Assembly (NCBI RefSeq): GCF_008033115.1 | Contig: NZ_CP041203.1 | Coordinates: 3,844,001-3,908,000, forward strand | Reading direction: 5' to 3' | Origin: Cellulomonas sp. Y8 | GTDB taxonomy: Bacteria > Actinomycetota > Actinomycetes > Actinomycetales > Cellulomonadaceae | DNA: 64,000 nt | Part shown: piece by piece, positions 8,491 through 17,672 of the stretch | How positions within the stretch are numbered: the stretch's first letter is position 1 | How the letters are laid out: each line of letters starts with the position of its first letter | Notes under the pieces: generated by a model | What the model was told of the DNA's origin: nothing | Seen by the model: the letters and a program-made list of their open reading frames with translations, nothing else | Databases searched by the model: none | Program-made: the position numbers and the translations under genes

Positions 8491-9852
8491 TCAGGCGCCG
8501 GGGTGGTCCAGGCGGCCGACCGCGAGGGCCTGCTGGAGGACGTAGGCCTCGCGGGGGTCCAGCGGGTCCCAGCCCGTGACCTCGGCGACGCGGCGCAGGC
8601 GGTAGCGGACCGTGTTCGGGTGCACGTAGAGCGTGCGGGCCGCGGCCTCCAGGGACCGGCCCGCCGCCAGGTACGCGGTGAGGGTCTCCAGCAGGCTGCC
8701 GGTGCTGGCCAGCAGCGGGACGTACGCCTGCTCGACCAGCAGGGCGCGGGCGCTCGCGTCGCCGACGAGCACCCGCTCGGGCAGCAGGTCGTCGGCGAGC
8801 ACGGGGCGCGGCGCCTGCGGCCACGCGGAGATCGCGGCCAGCCCGGCGAGCGCGGCGCGGGCGGACCGGGCGGCGTCGGCGAGGTCCTCGCCGGTCGGGC
8901 CGAGGACCACGGGGCCGGGACCGAACCGCGGGAGCAGGGACGCCGCGGCCTCACGCAGGTCGCCGGTGCCGCCGAGAAACACCACGAGCCGGTCGCCCTG
9001 GATGCCGACCAGCGCGTCGTCCGCGGCGCGGCGGGTCGCCCGGCGCAGGTCGGATGTCCGGACGTCGTCGAGCGGGGAGGCGGTGGTGCCGACGACGACC
9101 AGCGTGCTGCCGCGGCCGCTCCAGCCGAGCGCCGCGACCCGGGACCGCAGCGAGTCGTCGACGTCGCCCCGCAGCAGGGCGTCGACGACCAGCGCCTCCA
9201 GCCGGGCGTCCCAGGCGCCACGGACCTCGGCGGCGCGGGCGTAGACCTCGGCGGCCGAGAACGCCACCTCGCGGGAGTACCGCAGCACGGCCTCGAGCAG
9301 GTCGCGCTCGCCGCCGGGCGCCGCGAGCCGGTCGCTGTGCGACTCCACGACGTCGACCACCACGCGGACCAGCTGCAGCGTGTGCTGCAGGGAGATCGAC
9401 CGGGTCAGCTCGGGCGGGGCGGTCGCGAAGATCTCGCCGACGCCGTGCGGCGGGCGGGACGGGTCGGCGAACCAGGTGACGAAGGCGGTGATGCCGGCCT
9501 GGGCGACGAGCCCGACCCAGGACCGGTCGTCGGCGGGCAGGGCGCGGTACCAGTCGAGGTCCTCGTCCAGCCGGCGCATCGCCGCCGCGGCCAGCACGCC
9601 GCTGCCCTCGCGGACGCGGCGCAGGGTCTCGCCGTTGCTCGCGTCCGGCGCGGTGGCGATGCGGCCGGCGCGGGTGCGGGTGCGGGCGGGGGACAGGCCG
9701 TCGACCGGGGCGGCGGCCCGGGGGGCGTCGCCGGCCGGGGCCTCGGGCGGTGTCGCGGTCGCGGCGGTCGGGGTCGACGGCGCGGCGGGCGACGGGGCCG
9801 GGGCGGCGCCCTCGGGGGCGGGGGCCGCGGACGTCCGGCGGGGCTGAGGCAT
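8491..9852 (-). CDS. fasR: PucR-family regulator of fatty acid synthesis (FasR-like)
   Basis: This 453-residue protein has a Pro/Ala-rich N-terminal tail to about residue 70, a central GGDEF-like/PucR region, and a C-terminal helix-turn-helix (AARTLYVHPNTVRYRLRRVA). The C-terminus is that of the PucR/CdaR class. Its position immediately upstream of fabD matches FasR of Streptomyces coelicolor, which activates the fabD operon. I set the start at 9852; the longer open frame upstream runs through the next gene's promoter. Function by synteny is strong; binding was not tested here. Confidence 0.88.
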   Translation of the reverse strand: MPQPRRTSAAPAPEGAAPAPSPAAPSTPTAATATPPEAPAGDAPRAAAPVDGLSPARTRTRAGRIATAPDASNGETLRRVREGSGVLAAAAMRRLDEDLDWYRALPADDRSWVGLVAQAGITAFVTWFADPSRPPHGVGEIFATAPPELTRSISLQHTLQLVRVVVDVVESHSDRLAAPGGERDLLEAVLRYSREVAFSAAEVYARAAEVRGAWDARLEALVVDALLRGDVDDSLRSRVAALGWSGRGSTLVVVGTTASPLDDVRTSDLRRATRRAADDALVGIQGDRLVVFLGGTGDLREAAASLLPRFGPGPVVLGPTGEDLADAARSARAALAGLAAISAWPQAPRPVLADDLLPERVLVGDASARALLVEQAYVPLLASTGSLLETLTAYLAAGRSLEAAARTLYVHPNTVRYRLRRVAEVTGWDPLDPREAYVLQQALAVGRLDHPGA

Positions 9853-9952
9853 GGCGTGAGCATAGGGCCCCGTTGTGGGGAACCGACAAAGGTCCGGGCC
9901 GTGGCGCGGGGAGCTGCGGGCCGTTCGACCGGTGCGGGACGAGTGCACCGGA

Positions 9953-9958
9953 TAGTGT
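9953..9958 (+). promoter_or_regulatory. -10 box TAGTGT, leaderless start of the 9965 gene
   Basis: TAGTGT is followed by six bases and then the ATG at 9965. No Shine-Dalgarno sequence is present, which supports leaderless translation. Confidence 0.55.
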
Positions 9959-9964
9959 CGCGTC

Positions 9965-10645
9965 ATGGCTCTGCTGCCCCGACTGCGCCGCCTGCTGGGC
10001 CGCCCTGCGCCCGCGTCCCGGATCGGGGCGCGCCGGCCGACGGCTGCCCCCCGGCACGGCGACGTCCCCCAGGAGGACGCCCTGAGGTCCCGCCTCGGCG
10101 ACGATCCCAACGACGAGCGCGCCTTCGCGGCCCTCGCCGAGATCGTCCGCCGGCACGCCGTGACCGGCGTCGACGACGACCCCCTGACCGCCGAGGCCGA
10201 CGACGCGGAGCGCCAGCGCGCCGCCGACCTGGCCGTGTGGTCGCTCGGCGAGGAGCTCGCCGGCAACCCGCGGGCCTGGTACCCGTTGGTCGAGGTCGCG
10301 CGGCTGTCCGTGCGCGACGACCTGGAGGGGACGCTCCGCCGGCTGACGACAGCCGCCGAGCGCGACTCCTCGGGCGCGGCCCTGGTCGCCGGCCTGCGGC
10401 TGCTGCGCGAGGCGGGGCTGCCCGTCGAGGCGCTCGGCCTCGGCACCGGGCACTGGCACCCGAAGGACCACGACCCCGAGGTCGGGCGCGAGCTCGTGCT
10501 CGCCGCCGTCGAGGCCGACCGGCCGCTCGACGCCAAGCAGCACCTCGCGAGCCTCGACCTGTACCCGAAGCAGGACGACATCGCCCAGATGCGCCGCGAG
10601 CTGACGCGCCTGGTCGACCAGGCGGAGCGGCACGCGGGCGCCTGA
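9965..10645 (+). CDS. Conserved hypothetical protein with helical repeats
   Basis: This 226-residue acidic protein has no clear family. After a basic N-terminus (about 30 residues) it is almost wholly alpha-helical in pattern: AFAALAEIVRRH, AADLAVWSLGEELA, AWYPLVEVARLS and LRRLTTAAERD segments suggest TPR-like helix pairs. No signal peptide or membrane segment is seen. The gene is divergent from fasR (112 bases between starts) and convergent with aceE. A TAGTGT box six bases from the ATG fixes the start. Its role is unknown; adjacency to lipid and pyruvate genes is not informative. Confidence 0.8.
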   Translation: MALLPRLRRLLGRPAPASRIGARRPTAAPRHGDVPQEDALRSRLGDDPNDERAFAALAEIVRRHAVTGVDDDPLTAEADDAERQRAADLAVWSLGEELAGNPRAWYPLVEVARLSVRDDLEGTLRRLTTAAERDSSGAALVAGLRLLREAGLPVEALGLGTGHWHPKDHDPEVGRELVLAAVEADRPLDAKQHLASLDLYPKQDDIAQMRRELTRLVDQAERHAGA

Positions 10646-10663
10646 CGCGCGGCGGGAGGTCGC

Positions 10664-10725
10664 CGAGATCGGTGGTTCCGCTCGAGATCGGTGCTTGCAA
10701 GCACCGATCTCGAGCACGAACCACC
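10664..10725. repeat. Palindromic repeat element, copy 2
   Basis: A perfect 36-base palindrome without a loop (10680-10715) is flanked by matching outer arms GGTGGTTC (10671-10678) and GAACCACC (10718-10725). Just upstream a direct copy of the inner arm CGAGATCGGTG starts at 10664. The arrangement matches the element at 8415-8484. It lies between two convergent genes. Confidence 0.7.
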
Positions 10726-10768
10726 GGTCCCGGCGCACCCAGGCACGCCGCGCATCGCCCCCGGGACG

Positions 10769-10814
10769 GCGACGGGCCCCGCATCCCTCCGTGGAGGGGT
10801 GCGGGGCCCGTCGC
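10769..10814. terminator. Bidirectional terminator between the 9965 gene and aceE
   Basis: Two 22-base arms (10769-10790 and 10793-10814) with one G:U-type mismatch and a 2-base loop. It lies 20 bases past the aceE stop codon and between convergent genes. Confidence 0.75.
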
Positions 10815-10833
10815 GTGCGTTAGGCTCGTCCGG

Positions 10834-13575
10834 TCAGGACTCGCCGCCCGCGTTGCCGGAGGTCCCGGCGGTCACGTCGTGCAGCCGGTACCGCTCGATG
10901 GCCTGCGCCGGGGCGTCCGCCGCGACCTTGCCCTCGCGGGCGAGCTGCTGCAGGACGCGGACCACGGTCGACGGGCCGTCGATCTTGAAGTGCCGGCGGG
11001 CGGCGGCGCGGGTGTCGGAGAACCCGAACCCGTCGGCGCCGAGCGTGGCGTACCGGCCCGGGATCCACTCGCGCACCTGGTCGGCGACGAGGTGGTCGTA
11101 GTCGGTGGTGGCGACGAACGGGCCCTCGGCGCCCTGGAGCTTGGCGGTGAGGTACGGCGTGCGCGCCTCCTCGCCCGGGTTCAGGAACGCGTGCTGGTCG
11201 GCGGCCAGCGCCTCGCGGCGCAGCTCGTTCCAGGACGTCACGGACCAGACCGCGGCGTGCACTCCCCAGTCGTCGGCGAGCAGCTGCTTCGCCTCGAGCG
11301 CCCACGGCACCGCCACGCCGGACGCGAGGATCTGGGCCTTCGGCCCGTCGCCCTCGGCCGGGGACAGCAGGTGGATGCCCTTCAGGATGCCCTCGACGTC
11401 CACGTCCTCCGGCTCGACCGGCTGGACGATCGGCTCGTTGTAGACCGTCAGGTAGTAGATGACGTCGGGCTCGCGGCCGTCCTCGCCGAACATCCGCTGG
11501 ATGCCGTCGCGGACGATGTGCCGGATCTCGTAGCCGTACGCCGGGTCGTAGTGCACGACGTGCGGCATGGTGCCGGCCAGCAGCGGCGAGTGGCCGTCGG
11601 CGTGCTGCAGGCCCTCGCCGGTCAGCGTGGTGCGGCCGGCGGTGGCGCCGATGAGGAACCCGCGGGTCATCTGGTCGCCGGCCGCCCAGAACTGGTCGGC
11701 CGTCCGCTGGAACCCGAACATCGAGTAGTAGAAGTAGAACGGGATCAGCGCCTCGCCGTGCGTGGCGTACGACGTGCCCACCGACTGGAACGCGGCGGCG
11801 GAACCGGCCTCGTTGATGCCGGTGTGCATGATCTGGCCGGACTCGGACTCCTTGTAGGAGAGCATGAGGTCGCGGTCGACGGCGAGGTAGTTCTGGCCGT
11901 TCGTGTTGAAGATCTTCGCGCTCGGGAAGATCGAGTCCAGGCCGAACGTGCGGGCCTCGTCGGGGATGATCGGGACCAGGCGCTTGCCCAGCTCCTTGTC
12001 CTTCACGAGGTCCTTGAACAGCCGCACGAGCGCCATCGTCGTGGCGACCTCCTGCGTGCCGGAGCCCTTCTTCAGCAGCTCGTAGGCCTGGTCGCCCGGC
12101 AGCGTCAGCGGCTTGTGCGTCGAGCGGCGCTCGGGCACGTAGCCACCCAGCTGGCGGCGGCGCTCCTGGAGGTACTGGATCGCCGGGTCGTCCTGGCCGG
12201 GGTGGAAGTACGGCGGCAGGTACGGGTTCTCGTCGATCTGCTCGTCCGTGATCGGGATGGAGAGCGAGTCGCGCAGGGCCTTGAGCTCGGCGCCCTTGAG
12301 CTTCTTCATCTGGTGCGTGGCGTTGCGCCCGGCGAAGCCGGAGCCCAGGCCGTAGCCCTTGACGGTGTGCGCCAGGATGACGGTCGGCTGCCCGGTGTGC
12401 TCGCGCGCGGCCTTGTAGGCGGCGTAGATCTTCCGGTAGTCGTGGCCGCCGCGCTTGAGCGCCCAGATCTCGTCGTCGGTCATCTTCTCGACGAGCTGCT
12501 TGGTGCGCGGGTCGCGCCCGAAGAAGTGCTCGCGGATGAACGCGCCGTTCTCCGCGCGGTACGTCTGGTAGTCGCCGTCGGGCGTCTCGTTCATCAGGTG
12601 GACGAGCGCGCGGTCCTTGTCGGCGTTGAGCAGGGCGTCCCACTCGCGGCCCCACACGACCTTGATGACGTTCCAGCCGGCGCCGCGGAACTGCGCCTCG
12701 AGCTCCTGGATGATCTTGCCGTTGCCGCGGACCGGGCCGTCGAGGCGCTGCAGGTTGCAGTTCACCACGAAGGTCAGGTTGTCGAGGCCCTGCTGGGCGG
12801 CGTGCTGCAGCATGCCGCGCGACTCGGGCTCGTCCATCTCGCCGTCGCCGAGGAACGCCCAGACGTCCTGCTGGCTGGTGTCCTTGATGCCGCGCAGGTG
12901 CAGGTACTTGTTGGTCCACGCCTGGTAGATCGCCGACGCCGGGCCGAGGCCCATCGACACCGTCGGGAACTCCCAGAAGTCCGGCATCAGGCGCGGGTGC
13001 GGGTAGGACGGCAGCCCGCCGCCCGGGTGCGAGACCTCCTGGCGGAAGCCGTCGAGCTGGTGCTCGGACAGCCGGCCCTCGAGGAACGCGCGGGCGTAGA
13101 CGCCGGGGGAGGCGTGGCCCTGGAAGTAGATCTGGTCGCCGCCGCCCGGGTGGTCCTTGCCGCGGAAGAAGTGGTTGAGGCCCACCTCGTACAGCGTCGC
13201 CACCGACGCGTACGACGAGATGTGGCCGCCGACGCCGACGCCGGGGCGCTGCGCGCGGGTCACCATGACCGCGGCGTTCCACCGGTTCCAGGAGCGGTAC
13301 CGGCGCTCCAGCACCTCGTCACCCGGGAAGTACGGCTCCTCGTGGACGCCGATGGTGTTGACGTACGGCGTGTTCAGCTCGGCCGGCACCGCGACGTTCC
13401 GCTCACGCGCTCGCTTGAGCATGCTCAGCAGCACGTAGCGGGCCCGGGGGCCGCCCTTGTCGTCGATGAGCCCGTCGATGGACTCGACCCACTCGGAGGT
13501 CTCCTCGGGGTCCACGTCCGGGACCTGGCTCAGCAGGCCGTTGATGAGCGGTCCGCGCTCGTCCTTCGAAGCCAC
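10834..13575 (-). CDS. aceE: Pyruvate dehydrogenase E1 component, homodimeric type
   Basis: AceE decarboxylates pyruvate with thiamine diphosphate and hands the acetyl group to the E2 lipoyl domain. The 913-residue protein is normal for the homodimeric E1 class. The thiamine diphosphate motif [10 protein letters not shown] starts at residue 243 and ends with NCNLQ near 273; GHISSYAS lies near 117-124. The start is GTG at 13575, with GAGGAG five bases upstream; an ATG at 13707 would add an Arg-rich tail with no homology. E2 and E3 genes are not in the window. It is divergent from the DUF3052-peroxiredoxin pair, a common actinobacterial arrangement. Confidence 0.97.
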   Translation of the reverse strand: MASKDERGPLINGLLSQVPDVDPEETSEWVESIDGLIDDKGGPRARYVLLSMLKRARERNVAVPAELNTPYVNTIGVHEEPYFPGDEVLERRYRSWNRWNAAVMVTRAQRPGVGVGGHISSYASVATLYEVGLNHFFRGKDHPGGGDQIYFQGHASPGVYARAFLEGRLSEHQLDGFRQEVSHPGGGLPSYPHPRLMPDFWEFPTVSMGLGPASAIYQAWTNKYLHLRGIKDTSQQDVWAFLGDGEMDEPESRGMLQHAAQQGLDNLTFVVNCNLQRLDGPVRGNGKIIQELEAQFRGAGWNVIKVVWGREWDALLNADKDRALVHLMNETPDGDYQTYRAENGAFIREHFFGRDPRTKQLVEKMTDDEIWALKRGGHDYRKIYAAYKAAREHTGQPTVILAHTVKGYGLGSGFAGRNATHQMKKLKGAELKALRDSLSIPITDEQIDENPYLPPYFHPGQDDPAIQYLQERRRQLGGYVPERRSTHKPLTLPGDQAYELLKKGSGTQEVATTMALVRLFKDLVKDKELGKRLVPIIPDEARTFGLDSIFPSAKIFNTNGQNYLAVDRDLMLSYKESESGQIMHTGINEAGSAAAFQSVGTSYATHGEALIPFYFYYSMFGFQRTADQFWAAGDQMTRGFLIGATAGRTTLTGEGLQHADGHSPLLAGTMPHVVHYDPAYGYEIRHIVRDGIQRMFGEDGREPDVIYYLTVYNEPIVQPVEPEDVDVEGILKGIHLLSPAEGDGPKAQILASGVAVPWALEAKQLLADDWGVHAAVWSVTSWNELRREALAADQHAFLNPGEEARTPYLTAKLQGAEGPFVATTDYDHLVADQVREWIPGRYATLGADGFGFSDTRAAARRHFKIDGPSTVVRVLQQLAREGKVAADAPAQAIERYRLHDVTAGTSGNAGGES

Positions 13576-14063
13576 CAGTGCTCCTCGCCTCTCCACGCGG
13601 GGGGCCGGTCGGCCCCGGTGCGCATCTCGGCCCGCCGGCGTGCGCGCCGGTTTCGGTGCGCGCCGCCGCCGGGCGGGTAGTAGGACCATTGTCCGCCGTC
13701 CGGACACCGAAAGTCTCCCAGTCCACCGGTCGGGATGCGTGACGTCCGTGACAATCGGCTCCCGGGAGGGTGTCCCCGGTCACGTCCGGGCACGTCACGG
13801 GCGCTTTCCGGGGTGCGCGTGCGGGTCGCGCGGCCCGCGAGGACCTCCGGGTGCGGTGCCCGGCGCGGTCCCGGGCGGACACCTCGGCCGGGTCGCGGCG
13901 TCCTGCGGGCCGGACGCGCTGGTCCGCGCCGCGCCGACATCCCGGCGCCACGACGCCGCTTGCCACGCGGACGTGGGGTGCGGTGGGCTACCGTTCGGTG
14001 ATCATCGAACAGGTGGTGCTCGGGACCGGCCCGGCACGCCCGACGGAAGGAACAGGTCAGGAC
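13576..14063. other. Gene-free divergent control region between aceE and the DUF3052 gene
   Basis: These 488 bases hold no supported gene. For the plus-strand gene, TACCGT near 13990 fits a -10 box, giving a leader of roughly 65-70 bases with a GGAAGG ribosome site. For aceE, TACTAC-type -10 candidates lie around 13680, giving a leader of about 100 bases. The stretch 13720-13960 is GC-rich and without clear structure. Confidence 0.5.
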
Positions 14064-14483
14064 GTGGCATCCAGCACCGGCGACGCTCCCTCGGGGGCGG
14101 GCCGTCTCGGGTTCACCTCGGGCCAGGTGGTCCAGGAGTTCGGTTACGACGACGACGTCGACGACGCCCTGCGGTCCGGGGTCGAGGAGATCACCGGCAC
14201 GGAGCTCGTCGACGAGGACTACGACGACGTCGTGGACGGCGTGGTCATCTGGTTCCGCGACGAGGACGGCGACCTGGCCGACACCCTCATGGACGCCATG
14301 ACCGTGCTCGACGATGGCGGCCAGATGTGGGTCCTCACCCCGAAGCCGGGCCGCGACGGCCACGTCGGGCACGACGACATCGAGGAGGCCGCGACGACGG
14401 CCGGCCTGCACGCGACGAGCACGTTCTCGATCGCGGGCGACTGGTCCGCGACGCGCCTCGGCAGCCGCGGCCGCGGGCGCTGA
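14064..14483 (+). CDS. DUF3052 family protein
   Basis: This 139-residue acidic protein matches DUF3052: FTSGQVVQEFGYDDDVDD near the start, then YDDVVDGVVIWFRDEDGD and LTPKPGRDGHV. The family is restricted to actinobacteria and its function is unknown; homologs sit beside aceE and a peroxiredoxin. The GTG at 14064 follows a purine-rich stretch (GGAAGGAACAGG). The frame stays open further upstream, but those residues lack family similarity. The peroxiredoxin gene starts 10 bases after its stop, so they form an operon. Confidence 0.88.
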   Translation: MASSTGDAPSGAGRLGFTSGQVVQEFGYDDDVDDALRSGVEEITGTELVDEDYDDVVDGVVIWFRDEDGDLADTLMDAMTVLDDGGQMWVLTPKPGRDGHVGHDDIEEAATTAGLHATSTFSIAGDWSATRLGSRGRGR

Positions 14484-14493
14484 CCTCCCGGTC

Positions 14494-14958
14494 GTGAGCG
14501 GGGCCGCGGGGCCGCCGGTCGTCGGCGCCGCCGCGCCCGCGCTGACGCTGCCGGACGCGCACGGCGCGCAGGTGGCGGTCGGCGGACCGTCCGCCCGACC
14601 GGTGCTGCTCGTGTTCGTGCCGTTCGCGTTCTCGCGGGTGTGCACCGCCGAGCTCACCGAGCTGCAGGCGCACCTGCCCGAGCTCGCGGGCGTCGACGTC
14701 CGGGCCGTGTCCTGCGACCCCGCGCCCTCGCTGCGCGCCTGGGCCGAGCAGGACGGGTACACGTTCCCGCTGCTGTCGGACTTCTGGCCGCACGGCGCCG
14801 CGGCGCGGGCGTACGGCGTGCTCGACGAGGTCGACGGGTACGCGCGGCGGGGGTCGTTCCTGCTCGACGCCGCCGGTGTCCTGCGGTGGTCGGTCGAGTC
14901 CGCCGCCGGGGTCGCGCGGCCGTTCGCGGCGTACCGCGAGGCGGTCGCAGGGCTGTGA
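14494..14958 (+). CDS. Peroxiredoxin, AhpE-like
   Basis: This 154-residue thioredoxin-fold protein has the peroxidatic motif PFAFSRVCTAEL, with the peroxidatic cysteine near residue 50, and a later Cys in VSCDPAPSLR. Peroxiredoxins reduce peroxides using that Cys. The pattern PxxFSxVCT is that of the AhpC/AhpE group; the typical resolving Cys of 2-Cys enzymes is not obvious, so a 1-Cys AhpE-type mechanism is likely. The GTG start lies 10 bases after the DUF3052 stop. Pairing with aceE suggests protection of lipoyl or thiamine chemistry, which is inference. Confidence 0.88.
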   Translation: MSGAAGPPVVGAAAPALTLPDAHGAQVAVGGPSARPVLLVFVPFAFSRVCTAELTELQAHLPELAGVDVRAVSCDPAPSLRAWAEQDGYTFPLLSDFWPHGAAARAYGVLDEVDGYARRGSFLLDAAGVLRWSVESAAGVARPFAAYREAVAGL

Positions 14959-14987
14959 CCCGCGTCCAGGGGCAGCACCCGCACCGG

Positions 14988-14993
14988 TAGGCT
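14988..14993 (+). promoter_or_regulatory. -10 box TAGGCT of the tRNA-Val gene
   Basis: TAGGCT ends 14 bases before the first base of the mature tRNA, a usual distance for a short 5' leader. Confidence 0.45.
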
Positions 14994-15007
14994 GCGCACC
15001 GCAGCAG

Positions 15008-15081
15008 GGGCCTGTAGCTCAGTTGGTCAGAGCGCCGCGCTTACACCGCGGAGGTCGTCGGTTCGAGACCGGCCGGGCCCA
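15008..15081 (+). tRNA. tRNA-Val (anticodon TAC)
   Basis: The 74 bases fold as a cloverleaf. The acceptor arm GGGCCTG pairs with CGGGCCC (one G:U). The D arm holds GCTCAGTTGGTCAGAGC, and the anticodon stem CCGCG/CGCGG has the loop CTTACAC, giving anticodon TAC for valine GTA codons. The T arm contains GGTTCGAGACC, with discriminator A. The 3' CCA is not encoded. GTA is a rare codon in so GC-rich a genome. Confidence 0.96.
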
Positions 15082-15194
15082 CTACTCGACGCGCAGGTCA
15101 GCGCGCGCTCCTCCCGCCCGGAGCGCGATCGCACCGCCGACCGGGGGCGGGCCGGCGCATCGGACTCCCGCGCCTCTTCCGGCACGCCTGCAGG

Positions 15195-16119
15195 TCAGGG
15201 GACGTAGGGCTGGAAGTCCGCGGTGCCGTTGTCGAAGACGTGGCCGACGCGGGCCGCGTCGGAGTCGTCGGTGAGGAACCAGCGGCCGGCACGGTACACC
15301 CCGACCGTGGCGTCCCCGTCCCCGTCCCAGTCCCCGCCGAGGGGGACGTCCCCCGGGTTGCCGAACCGTACGACGATGTCGGCACCGCCCGAGCGCAGCG
15401 AGTTGAGCAGGTAGAACACCCCGTTCCGGAACACTCCCGGGGTCTGCGTCCCGTCGCCGTCCCAGTCTCCGACGACCGGCACGTCGCCCGGGTCGCCGTA
15501 GGACAGTGCGATCGCGCCGCCGGGCGGCCCCGTCTCGGGTCCGTAGCCGGTGGCGACGAACCACTGCCCGGTCGACGGGCGGAACACCGCGGGAACCCGG
15601 ATCTGGTCCTGCATCGTCAGCGCCAGCGGGATGTCCCCGGGGTTCCCGAAGAAGAAGCTGCGGTAAGTGGTCTGCCCGGGCGGGTACGCGGCCGTGCCCA
15701 TCTGGAACCACTGGACGCCTCCGCCGGCCCCCGGCCGGACAACCGTCGCACCGCCGAACCCGCCCTCGTCCCAGCTGCACCCCGACGGCCACCGGTTGCA
15801 GTACCGGAAGGAGTTCAGCATCACGAAGCGGTCACCGGTCTGACCGATGTCGACCGTGCCTGGCCCGGGCCAGCCCGAGTGCCCGGTCTGATAGGGCAGG
15901 CTCGCGTAGTAGTGCCCGTCGCGGAACAGCCCGGGGCCGCCGGGCAGCGGATCCAGCTCGACACGTGTCGGCAGGACGGCCGTGTCGTGACCCGTGGACA
16001 TGCCCCGCGCGGGGGGCGGGCCCCGTACCCATCACCATCGCGAGCGACAGCGCGAGCACCACCGACGCGGTCGCTGCCCGGGCGGGCCGACCGATGACCT
16101 GTTCTCCGTGCACCCGCAT
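15195..16119 (-). pseudogene. Secreted FG-GAP/VCBS-like repeat protein, split by a frameshift
   Basis: The body (16001 down to 15195, 268 residues) has repeats of the type GDPGDVPVVGDWDGDG and GNPGDVPLGGDWDGDGDA followed by GVFR or GVYR. These are FG-GAP-like calcium-loop blades of extracellular beta-propellers. It lacks a signal peptide. One in a different frame starts at the ATG 16119: basic MRVHGEQVIGRPARA, a hydrophobic ASVVLALSLAMVMG core and PAPRA. Removing one base in the C- and G-rich run around 16005-16020 joins the two as PAPRAGMSTGHD. The result is about 307 residues. This is either a sequencing error in a homopolymer, phase variation or real decay. Confidence 0.7.
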
Positions 16120-16241
16120 GGCGCCTCCCGCCGTGGTTCACCACCGAGACCCCGAGCGGAAGCGTCGAACCGCACCTTCGCGGACGTCGAGGTCGTGCCG
16201 TCAACGTAGTGCCGGGCCTCTCGAGGCGGGACGAGGACGCG

Positions 16242-17309
16242 TCAGGGGGCGACGTAGTACGCGATGCCCTCGGCGTCCCAGCTCGGGTCGTCCACGTCGA
16301 GCCGGCGGGCCTCGGCGGCGTCGGTGGTGAAGTGGTGCTTGCCGAACGTCGGGCTCCAGAACCGGTACAGGGGCGTGGTGCCCGGCTGCGCGGTGGTGGT
16401 CGCGCAGTAGGCGACGCCCTCGTAGGCCCAGTTCTTGTCGCCGGCGACGATTGCGTTCTTCTCGGCGGCGCTGGCGGTGAAGAAGTGGGACCGGAACCGC
16501 ATCGAGTAGAACCGGTGCACCGCCGTCGTCCCGGCGGCGCAGGTGCTGCCGTCGGCGGCGAACGCGGAGAACGGCTGGCCCTCGGCGACCCAGTTCCGGT
16601 CGCTCGCGGTCAACCGCGCGGCCTCGTCGGGGTTCGTGGTGAAGAAGTGGGCGTTGTCGAATCCGGGGCTCCAGAACCGGTACACCGGCAGCGTCGGCAC
16701 GTCCGGTCCGCTCGGGCCCGCGGTCACCCACGGGCTGTAGGCGTACTCGTCGCTCGGTGCGCTGTCCGTCTCCATCGCCCCGAAGATCGGAACCGCGTAC
16801 ACCGAGACGCGTGCCGCGGACGGGCTACCGATGCACTCCGCGGCGACGCTCAGGCTGACGCTGCGGGACGTGGCCGACGGGGTGAAGGTGACAGGGCAAC
16901 CGGGCACGACCTCCGAGTCCATACCGGTCGGCCTGAGCAGCTCGGTCCGCCCGTCGTTCCCGGACCCGTTGCCGACCGAGAGCTTGATCATCTGGTACTC
17001 GACCCGGACGTCACCGGTCGTCTCGATCGCCGCGGAGTACTGGTACCGGTCGACCACGGAGGGGTCCCAGGCTGCGAAGTAGATCGTCGCCTTCGCCGTG
17101 GAGCCGTCCAGGCGCAGGGAGTACCGCGCGATGTCGGTCGTGGCGATGAGACCGGGCTCCCCGGTCTCATCGTCGAAGGTGCCCGTCCGGGCTGAGGCGG
17201 GCAGGGCGGTCGCGCACAGGGCGAGGACTGCACTCAGCGCGGCCGTTGCGACCCGACGCGCGTTCTGGACGGCAGCTCGGGGTCGGGGGGTGCTCACTGC
17301 TGCGCGCAC
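16242..17309 (-). CDS. Secreted protein with three DUF5648 repeats
   Basis: This 355-residue protein has a signal peptide (basic start, hydrophobic ALSAVLALCATAL, cleavage near PASA at 40). A beta-rich domain of unknown type runs to about 190. Three DUF5648 units follow, beginning at about 208 (VYRFWSPGFDNAHFFTT), 264 (VHRFYSMRFRSHFFT) and 313 (LYRFWSPTFGKHHFTT). Each ends with an NWxxEGxxF/AY motif. DUF5648 modules are carried by secreted actinobacterial proteins, often with cell-wall hydrolase domains. None is visible here, so the protein may simply bind wall or carbohydrate. It lies upstream of the frameshifted FG-GAP-like gene on the same strand. Confidence 0.88.
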   Translation of the reverse strand: MRAAVSTPRPRAAVQNARRVATAALSAVLALCATALPASARTGTFDDETGEPGLIATTDIARYSLRLDGSTAKATIYFAAWDPSVVDRYQYSAAIETTGDVRVEYQMIKLSVGNGSGNDGRTELLRPTGMDSEVVPGCPVTFTPSATSRSVSLSVAAECIGSPSAARVSVYAVPIFGAMETDSAPSDEYAYSPWVTAGPSGPDVPTLPVYRFWSPGFDNAHFFTTNPDEAARLTASDRNWVAEGQPFSAFAADGSTCAAGTTAVHRFYSMRFRSHFFTASAAEKNAIVAGDKNWAYEGVAYCATTTAQPGTTPLYRFWSPTFGKHHFTTDAAEARRLDVDDPSWDAEGIAYYVAP

Positions 17310-17672
17310 GTCGGTGTCCGTTCGTCGAGGGGCCCTGTGCGCTCACTGTGCCCCGAGGCGATGGAGCGGGAGGGTGATTCCGGCGATCCGGGCGGGTTTC
17401 ACCCGGGACGACGGTCCCGTGCCACCGCAGCGTCACCGTGGCTGGTGGCGGCGTGGTGCCCGATCGGCGGCCCGGCCGGGCCGCCGCGCGCCGCCGGGTA
17501 GCCGGAACCGCACGGCGCCCCTGCCCTTGGCCCCCGCGTGGCGCCCCGGCCACCCGCCGTTCACCTCCGGTTGACCCCGTCCCGGTTGGGTGGGCGGGCC
17601 CGTCGTGCGCGCGCCGCAGCGCCGCCGCGCCCGGGCGCCCCCTCGCACCCCCGACCCGGAGGTCCGCCACCC
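17310..17672. other. Divergent region between the DUF5648 gene and the large surface protein gene
   Basis: These 363 bases contain no supported gene. A 22-base palindrome with 9-base perfect arms lies at 17465-17486. A GGAGG ribosome site lies 10 bases before the ATG at 17673. No convincing -10 box was identified on either strand. Confidence 0.45.

Noticed and set aside
8491-10755. Longer start for fasR reaching 10755
   Set aside because: The added residues cross the fasR promoter and the whole 9965 gene on the other strand, and show no homology.
6544-13680. A 2378-codon open frame on the plus strand opposite fabH, fabD, fasR and aceE
   Set aside because: Composition is Arg/Gly/Val-rich read-through of third-codon GC in genes on the other strand; no domain is visible and it crosses clear promoters and terminators.
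15071-17486. tRNA-Val 3' end as an integration site, with a possible repeat at 17473-17483
   Set aside because: Only 11 bases (CCGGCCGGGCC) match and they lie in a GC palindrome; no integrase gene is present.
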